39,941 nucleotides of DNA from Myxococcales bacterium (lineage in GTDB: Bacteria; Myxococcota_A; UBA9042; GCA-2863065). The notes beneath the pieces were generated by a model, which saw only the letters and a program-made list of their open reading frames with translations, was not told where the DNA came from and searched no databases. Position numbers and translations under genes: made by a program. Position 1 is the first letter of the stretch; each line of letters starts with the position of its first letter. The stretch covers positions 1 to 39,941 of the forward strand of contig JADMJS010000500.1 in assembly GCA_018780435.1 (NCBI GenBank). Direction: 5' to 3'. Below are positions 24,108 through 32,289 of the stretch, piece by piece.

Positions 24108-25192
24108 GGCTCGACGTGGCGGCGTAGAGCCGCCCGGAACTCCGCGCGCTCGGGGTGGAAGCTGATCTGTTCGAGTCGGGTCAGCAATTCGAGCGCGACG
24201 GCGGAGTCAACGACAGGCGTCTCGACCTCCAGCTTGACCAGGAGGTCGCCCCGATCACCCTTCGGCCCCGCAGCGGAGGGGCAACCTCGACCCCGGATCC
24301 GAAGTGTCTGCCCGCTGCGCGTTCTTGGCGGAACGCGAACGGTGACCGTGCCGCCTTCGAGCACGGGGACGGTGGCCTCTCCGCCAAGGACGGCCTCCGC
24401 GACAGAAATTGGGACACTACATCGAAGATCCTGACCCTCACGCTGTAGCAACGCATGCGGTTTGACGGAGAGCTCAACAAAAAGGTCCCCAGGATCGCCG
24501 CCCGCCTGCCCCGGCTCGCCGTAGCCCCGAAGCACGAGGCGACGCCCGGGTTGAGTCCCCGGCGGCACTTGAACGGGCAGGTCCAGCACGCGGTCGATCT
24601 CGCTCATCCCCTCGCAGCCGGTACAGGGAGACGGTGCGATACGACCGCGGCTCTCGCAAAAGGGGCAGACCGTTTCGACGGCGAGTAGACCCGAGCCGCT
24701 CTTGATTCGGCCCTGGCCGGCGCAGACGTGGCACGCTTCGAGAGTAGTCCCAGGCTCGGCGCCGGTGGCCTGGCAGCGATCACACCGAACTCGCCGTCGG
24801 ACCTGAACTGCGAGTGACGCCCCGAAGACGGCCTGCGACAGCGCGACGTCGAGGACGACGCGGCGGTCTTCGCCGCGCTTCCGCACCTGCTTCATGCGCG
24901 ACTCAAGCGCTTGCTCGATGTTCGTCACGAGCCGCTGGACGTTCCCGACGATCCCGGCCTCTCCCCCACGGCGAGTCAGCGCCGAGGGGCCGAAGCGATC
25001 GTACTTCTGGCGCTTCTCGTCGTCAGAGAGGACCTCGTAGGCCTCGGCGAGCAACCGAAAACGGCGCTCCGACAGCGGGTGCCCGTTGTTGTGGTCGGGG
25101 TGATACTTCCGGGCGAGGTTTCGGTACGCGCCCTTGATAGCCGGCGCGTCGGCACCCTCCGGGACGCCGAGCAGACGATAATACGACGTCAA
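24104..25192 (-). CDS. dnaJ: DnaJ (Hsp40) co-chaperone, variant without Gly/Phe region
   Basis: A 362-aa protein from TTG 25192, which begins directly at the J-domain (TSYYRLLGVPEGADAPAIKG). The HPD triad is at residues 31-33 (KYHPDHN). Instead of a Gly/Phe-rich stretch, the J-domain is followed by a helical, charged segment (NIEQALESRMKQVRKRGEDR). The zinc region has four Cys pairs (CDRCQATG, CHVCAGQG, CPFCESRG, CTGCEGMS); the last lacks the final Gly. Two beta-rich substrate-binding domains follow (LPVQVPPGTQPGRRLVLRGY, VPPRTRSGQTLRIRGRG). It stimulates the ATPase of the DnaK encoded 3 bp upstream. Confidence 0.95.
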   Translation of the reverse strand: MTSYYRLLGVPEGADAPAIKGAYRNLARKYHPDHNNGHPLSERRFRLLAEAYEVLSDDEKRQKYDRFGPSALTRRGGEAGIVGNVQRLVTNIEQALESRMKQVRKRGEDRRVVLDVALSQAVFGASLAVQVRRRVRCDRCQATGAEPGTTLEACHVCAGQGRIKSGSGLLAVETVCPFCESRGRIAPSPCTGCEGMSEIDRVLDLPVQVPPGTQPGRRLVLRGYGEPGQAGGDPGDLFVELSVKPHALLQREGQDLRCSVPISVAEAVLGGEATVPVLEGGTVTVRVPPRTRSGQTLRIRGRGCPSAAGPKGDRGDLLVKLEVETPVVDSAVALELLTRLEQISFHPERAEFRAALRRHVEP

Positions 25193-25195
25193 GGC

Positions 25196-27004
25196 TTAAC
25201 CGACGTCTCGGTACATCACGTCTGCAATGCGGTAGGCGCTGCGCTCGAGGTGCTCAATGGCGGACTGAACTCCCGGGAGGTCCTCGGTTTCGAGCGCGTC
25301 ACGGCACTGCTGGATGTCACGGCGGATCTGGTTGACCTCGTCCTCCGTCAGGTAGCTCTTGAACTCCTGAAGCGAGCGCTCAGTCGTGTAGATGAGGCCG
25401 TCGGCCTTGTTCTTCAGGTTCGCGAGCTCGCGCTTCTGGCCGTCGATCGCCTTGAAGGCTTCCGCTTCGTCGACGAGCTTCGAGATCTGGTCCTCGGAGA
25501 GACCCGACGCCGCCTTGACCCGAACGCGCTTCTCGTTGCCCGTGCCGAGGTCGCGCGCCGACACCGCCAGGATGCCGTTCGCATCCACGTCGAAGGTCAC
25601 TTCGATCTTCGGAACACCGCGCCGGGCAGGTGGGATGTCGAGGAGCTCGAAGCGTGCGAGGCTCTTGTTGTCGCGGGCCATCGGGCGCTCGCCCTGAAGC
25701 ACATGGACGTTTACGAGTGGCTGATAGTCTTCCGCCGTGGTGAAGACCTCGGTGTGGCGCGTCGGGATCGTGCGGTTGCGCTCGATGACACGCGTGAAGA
25801 TGCCGCCTTGAGTCTCGATACCGAGCGAGAGCGGGATGACGTCGAGCAGTAGGACGTCGTCGACGCTACCCTGGATGATGCCGGCCTGAACCGCGGCACC
25901 CACGGCGACCGCCTCATCGGGATTGACCGACCTCTCCGGCGCGCGCCCGAAGAACTCGGCAACGACGCGCTGAATCATCGGCATCTTCGTCGAACCGCCG
26001 ACGAGCAGGACCTGACTCACGTCTTTCGCGGTCAGAGACGCATCTTTGAGCGCCTCGCGACAGTGCGCGATCGTCCGATCACAGAGCGGCTTGACCATCG
26101 CTTCGAGCTCGGAGCGTCGGAAGCTCATTTGGAGGTGCTTCGGACCGCTGTTGTCGGCGTAGATGAAGGGCAGGTTGATGTCGGTCTCGTCGACGTTCGA
26201 GAGCTCGATCTTGGCCTTCTCTGCGGCCTCCTTGAGCCTCTGGAGCGCGATCGGGTCACCCTGGATGGCGACACCTTGCTCCCGTTCGAAGGTCTTCAGG
26301 AAGTGGTCGACGATGAGGCTGTCCATGTCCTCGCCGCCGAGGAAGGTGTCGCCATGGGTCGCGAGCACCTGGAAGACGCCTTCCGACACGTTCAGTATCG
26401 AGATATCGAAGGTGCCACCGCCGAGGTCGTATACAGCGATGCGCCCGTCGTCGGTGTTGTGGAGGCCGTACGCGAGCGCCGCCGCCGTGGGCTCGTTGAT
26501 GATGCGGAGCACGTTCAAGCCGGCGATACGGCCTGCGTCGCGCGTCGCCTGGCGCTGGCTGTCGTCGAAATAGGCAGGGACCGTGATGACAGCATCTTCG
26601 ATGGGTTCACCGAGGTAGTCCTCGGCGTAGTTCTTCATCTGTTGGAGAATGAACGCGGACACTTCCGGCGGGGAGTAGAGCCGGTTCATGACCTCGACCG
26701 CCGCGTCGCCGTTCTGCGCGCCCTTGATGCGGTACGGGTAGCTGCGGACGGCCCGCTGCACCTCCGAATCCTGGAACTTCTGACCCATGAGGCGTTTGAC
26801 GGCCGTGATCGTGTTTGTCGGGTTGGTGACCGCCTGACGCTTGGCGATGTGCCCTACGAGTCGGTCACCTTGGTCGGTGAACGCCACGATGGACGGCGTC
26901 GTTCGGCTTCCCTCCGAAGACGGCACTACCACCGGGGCGCCGGCCTCCATGATCACCACGCACGAGTTGGTGGTGCCGAGGTCGATGCCGATTGCCTTGC
27001 TCAT
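25196..27004 (-). CDS. dnaK: DnaK (Hsp70) chaperone with shortened C-terminus
   Basis: A 602-aa protein from ATG 27004. It starts MSKAIGIDLGTTNSCVVIME, and has VPAYFDDSQRQATRDAGRIA, NEPTAAALAYGL, AVYDLGGGTFDISIL and LLVGGSTKMPMIQRVV of the ATPase domain. The interdomain linker DDVLLLDVIPLSLGIETQGG and the substrate-binding domain follow. After the lid helices it stops at YRIADVMYRDVG, about 35 residues shorter than E. coli DnaK and without the Gly/Gln-rich tail or an EEVD-like end. This suggests a specialised paralogue. The gene is first in dnaK-dnaJ-thiL, downstream of the polysaccharide exporter genes but with its own likely promoter. Confidence 0.96.
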   Translation of the reverse strand: MSKAIGIDLGTTNSCVVIMEAGAPVVVPSSEGSRTTPSIVAFTDQGDRLVGHIAKRQAVTNPTNTITAVKRLMGQKFQDSEVQRAVRSYPYRIKGAQNGDAAVEVMNRLYSPPEVSAFILQQMKNYAEDYLGEPIEDAVITVPAYFDDSQRQATRDAGRIAGLNVLRIINEPTAAALAYGLHNTDDGRIAVYDLGGGTFDISILNVSEGVFQVLATHGDTFLGGEDMDSLIVDHFLKTFEREQGVAIQGDPIALQRLKEAAEKAKIELSNVDETDINLPFIYADNSGPKHLQMSFRRSELEAMVKPLCDRTIAHCREALKDASLTAKDVSQVLLVGGSTKMPMIQRVVAEFFGRAPERSVNPDEAVAVGAAVQAGIIQGSVDDVLLLDVIPLSLGIETQGGIFTRVIERNRTIPTRHTEVFTTAEDYQPLVNVHVLQGERPMARDNKSLARFELLDIPPARRGVPKIEVTFDVDANGILAVSARDLGTGNEKRVRVKAASGLSEDQISKLVDEAEAFKAIDGQKRELANLKNKADGLIYTTERSLQEFKSYLTEDEVNQIRRDIQQCRDALETEDLPGVQSAIEHLERSAYRIADVMYRDVG

Positions 27005-27089
27005 TCCGTCTCCTGGCGCCCGTCCCCAGGCCCTACGCCGGAGCAGAGTCGCTGGACGCGACACTCCGCCCTGGCCCCTAAACACTCAG

Positions 27090-27118
27090 AGCCTACGCGA
27101 GCACGGGAACCCTTGCAA
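27090..27118 (-). promoter_or_regulatory. Sigma-70-like promoter upstream of dnaK
   Basis: Read on the minus strand, TTGCAA (27118-27113) and TAGGCT (27095-27090) are separated by exactly 17 bp. This gives a housekeeping-type promoter with a leader of roughly 80 bp before the dnaK ATG. There is no CIRCE dyad or convincing heat-shock sigma site nearby. This is a prediction from spacing and similarity only. Confidence 0.45.
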
Positions 27119-27174
27119 GGCGATCTTGGCCTCCGATGCATCGACTGCGCCGTCCTCGGGTTCCCCCGAATGTA

Positions 27175-27771
27175 CTACAGAGGGTTCTCGGGAACGTAGA
27201 CGATGTCTCCTGGGACAAGGCGGAAATTCGTGGAGCCCGGATCGGTCACAATCCGTTCGACGGGAATGTCGATCGTGCTCTCCTTGTCGCCACTTCTTCG
27301 CTTTATCTTTACGTTATTCACTTGCGCGAACGCACTAAAGCCGCCGGCAAGCGCGATAGCTTGTACGACATTCATGCCATCTTCGTAGAGAAATGCGCCC
27401 GGCTTGGCGACCTGTCCGAACACGAAGATCTTCTTCGAGTTCACTTCTTTCACATAGACGGTGACGGTGGGGCTGCGCAGATAGCCCTGCATCAATTTCT
27501 CTCGGATCAGGTCCGCGATCTGGGACGACGTGAGCCCGACGACGCGGACGCGCTTGATGAGAGGAAAGTCGATGTCGCCTTCGGGCGAGACGCGATGGAG
27601 GCCGCTCAAGTCGTCGTGGCCGTGAACACGAACCTCGAAGACGTCGGACGGGCTCAGGGCCGAGGCGAGGATGGCCTCGCTCGTGTCAAAGGTCACCTTC
27701 TGGTAGTCGGTCGTCGCGGTGGTCGTGCATGCGCCGAGGAGCAGCGTTACGGTCAAGAGAAAGGGTCGCAT
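27175..27771 (-). CDS. Short polysaccharide-export (OPX/Wza-like) lipoprotein
   Basis: A 198-aa protein from ATG 27771, whose A is shared with the barrel gene stop (TGATG), so translation is coupled. The lipobox is LLGAC at residue 15. A polysaccharide-export domain (LSPSDVFEVRVHGHDDLSGL ... VSPEGDIDFPLIKRVRVVGL) is followed by one SLBB domain (KIFVFGQVAKPGAFLYEDGM ... VVQAIALAGGF). It ends at VPENPL right after, so it lacks the further domains and the C-terminal helix with which Wza (about 380 aa) spans the outer membrane. Short OPX proteins of this kind (EpsY type) work with a separate beta-barrel. The adjacent upstream gene encodes such a barrel. It would form the periplasmic ring of a polysaccharide exporter. 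Confidence 0.88.
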   Translation of the reverse strand: MRPFLLTVTLLLGACTTTATTDYQKVTFDTSEAILASALSPSDVFEVRVHGHDDLSGLHRVSPEGDIDFPLIKRVRVVGLTSSQIADLIREKLMQGYLRSPTVTVYVKEVNSKKIFVFGQVAKPGAFLYEDGMNVVQAIALAGGFSAFAQVNNVKIKRRSGDKESTIDIPVERIVTDPGSTNFRLVPGDIVYVPENPL

Positions 27772-29144
27772 CAATACACGACGTTCAAGCTGCCGTAGAC
27801 CTGATGCCGGACGTAGGCGCCAGCGTCGATGTAGTCGAAATCGCCCGTGTTGGCGGCGCGGCTCGTGAGCTTGAAGTCCGTGAAGACGCCGCGGAACTCG
27901 TATCCCACCGACAGCCCCAGCCACCGCGTCAGCTCGACGTTGAAGCGAAGGTGGGCGGAGACTTGGTGGTCCTGGCGCTCCTTGTGGCTCACTACAGTGT
28001 AGGTGCCGTCATTGGCGGAGTCGGGGTCGGCGGCGATCGGGTCGAACTCCGCGAATTCGACGTAGTGATATGCCGCCGACAGGTCGATCGCGAACTGCCG
28101 CATGAAGCGTAGCTGCGACCGAAGGTAGGTGCGGTTCTCGACGAAGAAATTGCCGTAGTAGGACGGCGAGAAATCGCGCACGAATCCGGCGGCGAGTAGC
28201 AGCGACGGACTGAAGGTGTAGGCGAGCTCCGCCTGCCCGATTGCGTTCTCGTAGGACGGACCGTTGTCGTGGAAGGAGTTTCCGTAGCCAACCTTGGCGA
28301 GCAGCGCCAGCTTCTTGGTCACAAAGCCGTTCAGGCCGGCGACCACTCGTAGCGGCATGTTGTCTTCGAAGACGCTCTGGAACTCGGGATCGGTAGACCA
28401 ATTCCAGATCGACAGCGACGCGTCGAGGAAGGCTTCGGTCTTCGGGTAGAAGCGCCACGCCGTCCGGAAGACGACATCGTGGGACATGTATTCGCCGCGG
28501 TCGAAGTCGTCGAACGCATTGAACACAAAGTCATACGCAGCGATGAACACGAGCGCTCCGCCACCCGGCTTCACGTCGACGCGCGCGCCGACGCGATTGG
28601 TGTTGCGGTTGTATGTGGATCGCGTCTCGGTGTTTTGTGATGACAGCGTGCGGCGAAAGGAGTCCTGAAGCGTGATGGAGACCGCGCCCTTCGGGAGGAT
28701 GGTGAAGCGCGCGTCGGCCTTGACGCCTGCGTTCGTCTGCTCCTGTAGCGTCTCGTCCCCGGAGGCGTAGATGCGAACGTCGACTTCGGTGCCGAACTCG
28801 TAGCTGAACGTCGTGGGATTGAGGTTCGTCAACGCGAGTCCGGGGACCAGTCGAATGACGGGGACGGAGCGAGGCTCCGCGTCCTCCTCTACTTGGAAGA
28901 GGTTGGAGTCCCAACGCCCCTCAAGGAAAAAGCTCGGCCACAGGACGAGCTGGCCGAGCCGGATTCCACGCTCTTCCGTCGACCGTAGTCGAATGCCCTC
29001 GCCGTCGAGGAAACCCTGAAGTCCAATGTTATTCTGGATGTAGGATGGGGGCGTCTGCGCCGCAGCGATGCGTGCACCCGAGAGGGCGAGGGTGACAGCG
29101 ATGCCGCACCCGAGGAGCGCAGCGGTGCGGCGCGGTAAACTCAT
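27771..29144 (-). CDS. Outer-membrane beta-barrel, OPX partner (BBP2-like)
   Basis: A 457-aa protein from ATG 29144 (overlapping the previous stop by 4 bp). A signal peptide (cleavage near AAA-QTP) precedes IRLGQLVLWPSFFLEGRWDS, then many alternating amphipathic strands rich in Tyr/Phe/Trp girdles (FSYEFGTEVDVRIYASGDET, YTFSPSLLLAAGFVRDFSPS, WLGLSVGYEFRGVFTDFKLT). It ends with SLNVVY, an aromatic C-terminal residue as usual for barrels inserted by Bam. This layout fits the putative beta-barrel porin 2 group to which the M. xanthus EpsX/Wzp partners of short OPX proteins belong. It would be the outer-membrane pore for a secreted polysaccharide. Confidence 0.85.
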   Translation of the reverse strand: MSLPRRTAALLGCGIAVTLALSGARIAAAQTPPSYIQNNIGLQGFLDGEGIRLRSTEERGIRLGQLVLWPSFFLEGRWDSNLFQVEEDAEPRSVPVIRLVPGLALTNLNPTTFSYEFGTEVDVRIYASGDETLQEQTNAGVKADARFTILPKGAVSITLQDSFRRTLSSQNTETRSTYNRNTNRVGARVDVKPGGGALVFIAAYDFVFNAFDDFDRGEYMSHDVVFRTAWRFYPKTEAFLDASLSIWNWSTDPEFQSVFEDNMPLRVVAGLNGFVTKKLALLAKVGYGNSFHDNGPSYENAIGQAELAYTFSPSLLLAAGFVRDFSPSYYGNFFVENRTYLRSQLRFMRQFAIDLSAAYHYVEFAEFDPIAADPDSANDGTYTVVSHKERQDHQVSAHLRFNVELTRWLGLSVGYEFRGVFTDFKLTSRAANTGDFDYIDAGAYVRHQVYGSLNVVY

Positions 29145-29764
29145 GTCCCGAAGGGCGATCCCGACGTCGGTCGGGCCGTGTCGACGTTCAACGTATCGAT
29201 GAGGCCGAGGTCCTCGGTCGGCTCAGAGGTCGGGAGGTCCGCGTCCATCAAAACGTCGAGATCCGGGCTGCCGTCATCGGTCTCGGTCGTGGTGGTGCCC
29301 GCCAACGCACGCACGCGAGCAGCGACATCGAGGATCCGCTGATACGCCACGGTGAGCTTCACGAACTCACGCTCAGCGCGCTCAAGGTCCTTGTGGGCAA
29401 TAGACGCTTGGAGGGTCGCGTAGGCGCGCTTGGCTGCTGCCGTCAGGCCGGTCAGCATCTTCATCGAGTTCCTGGAGCTCCCTTGCGCCGCCATTCGACC
29501 TTCGGCTTGGAGCTGATTGAACGCGGCGGTGGCTTCGAAGACGGCCTTGTCGATAGCGTCCATGTAGCCGGTCGCCGTTTCGAGCGCTTTGCTCGCGTCG
29601 AAGCGGACTTCGGAGCCGGGCGGCCGCCGCTCCGCTGTCGCGAGCGACGAGACACCGAGGCTGATAGCGGCGATGAGCACGAACGACGTCTTCAGCCCGG
29701 CGCGTCGGCGCGCCGCGGAGCGGGCGTCGTTTACGGGAGCGTGAATTTCGGTACGAGAGAACAT
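29141..29764 (-). CDS. Helical exported or membrane-anchored protein of the envelope cluster
   Basis: A 207-aa protein from ATG 29764 (AGAAGG upstream). A ~25-residue basic N-terminus is followed by TSFVLIAAISLGVSSLATA, either a long signal peptide or an uncleaved inner-membrane anchor. The rest is mostly helical (ALETATGYMDAIDKAVFEAT, AAKRAYATLQASIAHKDLER, FVKLTVAYQRILDVAARVRA) and probably coiled-coil, with a disordered acidic C-terminus (TTTTETDDGSPDLDVLMDAD). I recognise no family. Its stop overlaps the barrel start by 4 bp, so it is expressed with the exporter. It may link the motor complex to the barrel, but that is inference from position. Confidence 0.75.
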   Translation of the reverse strand: MFSRTEIHAPVNDARSAARRRAGLKTSFVLIAAISLGVSSLATAERRPPGSEVRFDASKALETATGYMDAIDKAVFEATAAFNQLQAEGRMAAQGSSRNSMKMLTGLTAAAKRAYATLQASIAHKDLERAEREFVKLTVAYQRILDVAARVRALAGTTTTETDDGSPDLDVLMDADLPTSEPTEDLGLIDTLNVDTARPTSGSPFGT

Positions 29765-29950
29765 CGGGTCAACCTTCTAGCCGGAACTCGCGACTATGCC
29801 AGCATAGGCGGGAACCGTCCAAATCCTTTACGCAGGCGCCGCCGCACCGCCGAAGCTGATGCCTCGACGAGACGACCCTGGCCCCTCCTCCGCAGGCAGA
29901 AGCACGCGACTGCGTGCGTTCTGCGCTCGGACATCGTGACCCGCTCCCGC

Positions 29951-31450
29951 TCAATTGCCCTTCGACAAAACGATCGGGTAGGTGAAAGAGACGTCGCCGT
30001 TCTCCGGCTTGTCGAACTTCATCCCACGGACCTTTTCCACGATGCATGCGCCCACGGCCGTATCCCCGGTCGTGTTGGAGGCGACATCGATGTTAGTGAC
30101 ACGACCGGCGCCGCCGATCGTGAACCGGATGACGATTTTGCCCGCCAGGTTCGGTTTGTCGCGGAGCCGCGACTCGTAGCACGCCTTGAAGGCCGACGAA
30201 CGTCGCTTGAACACGCTCGAGACCTGCGCGGTGTCGAGCTTCCCGAGACCACCGCCCTTCTTGGCGCCACCGGCGAGGCTGATCTTCGCTTCGACCTTCT
30301 TTTCGGTCGGCGCCTTCGTCGGCGCCTTGGCGACCGACTCGGTCTTCAGCGGCTGCCCGATGCCGGCCTGCTTGCGCTCCTCAGCGGTGATGGTTTGGGC
30401 CTTCGGGCCGCCGCCCCCGGGGCCGCCTTCGCCGGCCGTAGGGCCACCGCCGAACGCCTTCTCTTCGGGCGCGTTCATCGCCGCCGGATCCTTGCCGTTG
30501 TAGTCGAACGCGGAGGCGTACTTCGCGTTGGCTCCCTGGTTGATGCCAACGTCGCCTGGCCCCGCTTCGCCCGAGCCCATCAAGGCCTTCAAGACGGTCT
30601 TGTCGACCACGGCGGCGCGGCGTTTGGCGATCTCCTCGCTGCCTTTGGGCGCCTGGGGACGGCCCGGATCCTTCGGCGCCGGGGTGTTCGCCTTGGCCAC
30701 TTGCGGGTTCGGCCGCTTCTCGGGCTCACGCTGCTTCGGGATCTCCGGCGGAGGCGGCTCGTTCACGGTCGGGGGGGCGTCGACGATGTCCTCGGGGGAC
30801 GGCTCCTCGACCTCCTTCGGCTTCTCCGGCTCCTCGACGGCCTCCTTGGGCTTGTCCTTCTCGAAGTCGACGTCGACCTTGAGCTGCGCGAGGTAGTCCT
30901 TCTTCGGCGGCCGCTCCTTCACCGGATGGATCACGTACGAGGCGGCGACCACGCCGGCCTGAATCGCGATGGACGCCATCACGGCCCCAAGAAACGCCCA
31001 CTCGGACTTCAGGCGGCCCGCGAACCCACCACGGGCGCCGGCCGGCAAGGTCGGCTTCGCGGTAATGGGAGGCGGCGTGACGAACTGGAAGAGCACGGTG
31101 ATGTCACCGAGCACCAGCTTGCCGCGCGCCTTCTCGTCGAGCGGGACGAACTTCACGCCGTCTTTGCCGACGGTCGCGCCTTGCGACGCCTGAAGCTCCT
31201 CGAGGGTACGGAGCTGGTCTCCGATCGAGACCTTGCCGTCCACGTCGGTGCGGAGCCCGAGCAGGTACTTGTCGTTGCGAATGTCGAGTAGCGTGATCTG
31301 CTGCGGCAGCTTCGACGTCGGCAGGTAGAAGGTGTTCTTGGGCGACGTCCCGATGGTGACGGCTTCACGTTTTCGGAGCAGGCGCTCCTCGACGATCTTG
31401 CCGCTCTGGAGGACACCGACGCGGAGAATCTTCTGTTCAGTCGTGCTCAT
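29951..31450 (-). CDS. gltG: GltG-like envelope protein: FHA-like domain, membrane helix, AgmX/PglI TonB-like C-terminus
   Basis: A 499-aa protein from ATG 31450. Residues ~8-125 resemble an FHA beta-sandwich (VTIGTSPKNTFYLPTSKLPQ), but the phosphothreonine-binding G-R and S-x-x-H residues are absent. One membrane helix lies at 151-174 (WAFLGAVMASIAIQAGVVAA). A periplasmic Pro/Glu/Lys-rich linker follows (KPKEVEEPSPEDIVDAPPTV). The C-terminal ~95 residues (VFKRRSSAFKACYESRLRDK ... IVIRFTIGGAGRVTNIDVAS) match the AgmX/PglI C-terminal, TonB-like domain. This is the layout of GltG/NfsG, which in M. xanthus transmits motor motion across the periplasm in gliding or spore-coat assembly. Orthology to either is not resolved. 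Confidence 0.85.
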   Translation of the reverse strand: MSTTEQKILRVGVLQSGKIVEERLLRKREAVTIGTSPKNTFYLPTSKLPQQITLLDIRNDKYLLGLRTDVDGKVSIGDQLRTLEELQASQGATVGKDGVKFVPLDEKARGKLVLGDITVLFQFVTPPPITAKPTLPAGARGGFAGRLKSEWAFLGAVMASIAIQAGVVAASYVIHPVKERPPKKDYLAQLKVDVDFEKDKPKEAVEEPEKPKEVEEPSPEDIVDAPPTVNEPPPPEIPKQREPEKRPNPQVAKANTPAPKDPGRPQAPKGSEEIAKRRAAVVDKTVLKALMGSGEAGPGDVGINQGANAKYASAFDYNGKDPAAMNAPEEKAFGGGPTAGEGGPGGGGPKAQTITAEERKQAGIGQPLKTESVAKAPTKAPTEKKVEAKISLAGGAKKGGGLGKLDTAQVSSVFKRRSSAFKACYESRLRDKPNLAGKIVIRFTIGGAGRVTNIDVASNTTGDTAVGACIVEKVRGMKFDKPENGDVSFTYPIVLSKGN

Positions 31451-31550
31451 CGGAGATGGCTCCTGCGCGCCTTCGGGAGTAGAGGACCGTCAGCGGCTGC
31501 GGCGAGCACGCTGCTTCCCCCGGTCACAACGCGGATGCTACGCATTCTGT

Positions 31551-32228
31551 TCATGCCCTTGCCTGCGGCGACCTGGATGCGAGCAAGGCCAGAACCTTGG
31601 CGCTCGTGGTCTCCACATCCGTCGAGATTCGGGCCAGGAGTCGCGTGAAGGCGACCTTCCCGCCGAGGCTCAGCACGATGGTCAAGAGGCCGATGGACGC
31701 GGCTACGGTCGTCCCCGCGGTGGCGGCCGAGAGCGCGCCCAAGCGGCCCGTGTCCTCGGTCAGCTTCATCGCTTCGAGCATGTGCCAAGCACCCAATGAC
31801 GTACCCGCCAAGGTGAGTAGGGCCGCCACCCGCGCCATCCCAGCAAACCATGAGAGCCGCCGTCGGAGCGGCCGTAGGACTTCCGCCGACGCTTGGACGA
31901 GTGCGTCCTGCACTGCGCTCGGGCCCTGATCCGCGCGGGAGAGACCAGCGCGTGCAACCTGCGCGACCGCCACCATTGGCGCCGCCGCACACATCGAGGC
32001 CGCGCGGGGGACGTCCCCCGAGAGCACGAGCTTCTGGACCTGAGTCAAGAAGGCGCCCGTGTCGGTCTGGGCACGGAGCCGAAGCGCCACCAACCGATCG
32101 ACGGTGACCGACGCCGCCATGGCGAGCGATACGAGCAGTCCCCCGTTGATGATCACGGCCCAGGCCCCCTGCACTTCGATCGCGAAGGCGGTTCTGATGC
32201 TGTCCATGATCATGAAGTCGGTCCACAC
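31551..32228 (-). CDS. MotA/TolQ/ExbB-family proton-channel subunit (AglR-like)
   Basis: About 225 aa from GTG 32228; ATG at 32213 is an alternative. Three membrane helices are seen: near residues 20-45 (WAVIINGGLLVSLAMAASVT), a helix around VAALLTLAGTSLGAWHMLEA, and one around TTVAASIGLLTIVLSLGGKV. Between the first and second is a cytoplasmic helical region typical of TolQ/ExbB. With a TolR/ExbD partner such proteins form a proton-driven motor, as AglR with AglQ/AglS does in M. xanthus. No ExbD/TolR gene is present in this window, so the partner must be elsewhere. Its place between the TPR proteins and the GltG-like protein supports a role as the power unit. Confidence 0.85.
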   Translation of the reverse strand: MWTDFMIMDSIRTAFAIEVQGAWAVIINGGLLVSLAMAASVTVDRLVALRLRAQTDTGAFLTQVQKLVLSGDVPRAASMCAAAPMVAVAQVARAGLSRADQGPSAVQDALVQASAEVLRPLRRRLSWFAGMARVAALLTLAGTSLGAWHMLEAMKLTEDTGRLGALSAATAGTTVAASIGLLTIVLSLGGKVAFTRLLARISTDVETTSAKVLALLASRSPQARA

Positions 32229-32289
32229 TCATCGTTGTCGCTAGTTCCTGGCGTCGTCTCGTCGAACGTTTGATTGGGAGTCCATCGGC

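Noticed and set aside
29393..31291. 632-codon open frame on the plus strand opposite the GltG-like gene
   Set aside because: It crosses two well-supported minus-strand genes, has an Arg-rich composition and no recognisable domain, so it is a shadow of the GltG-like frame.
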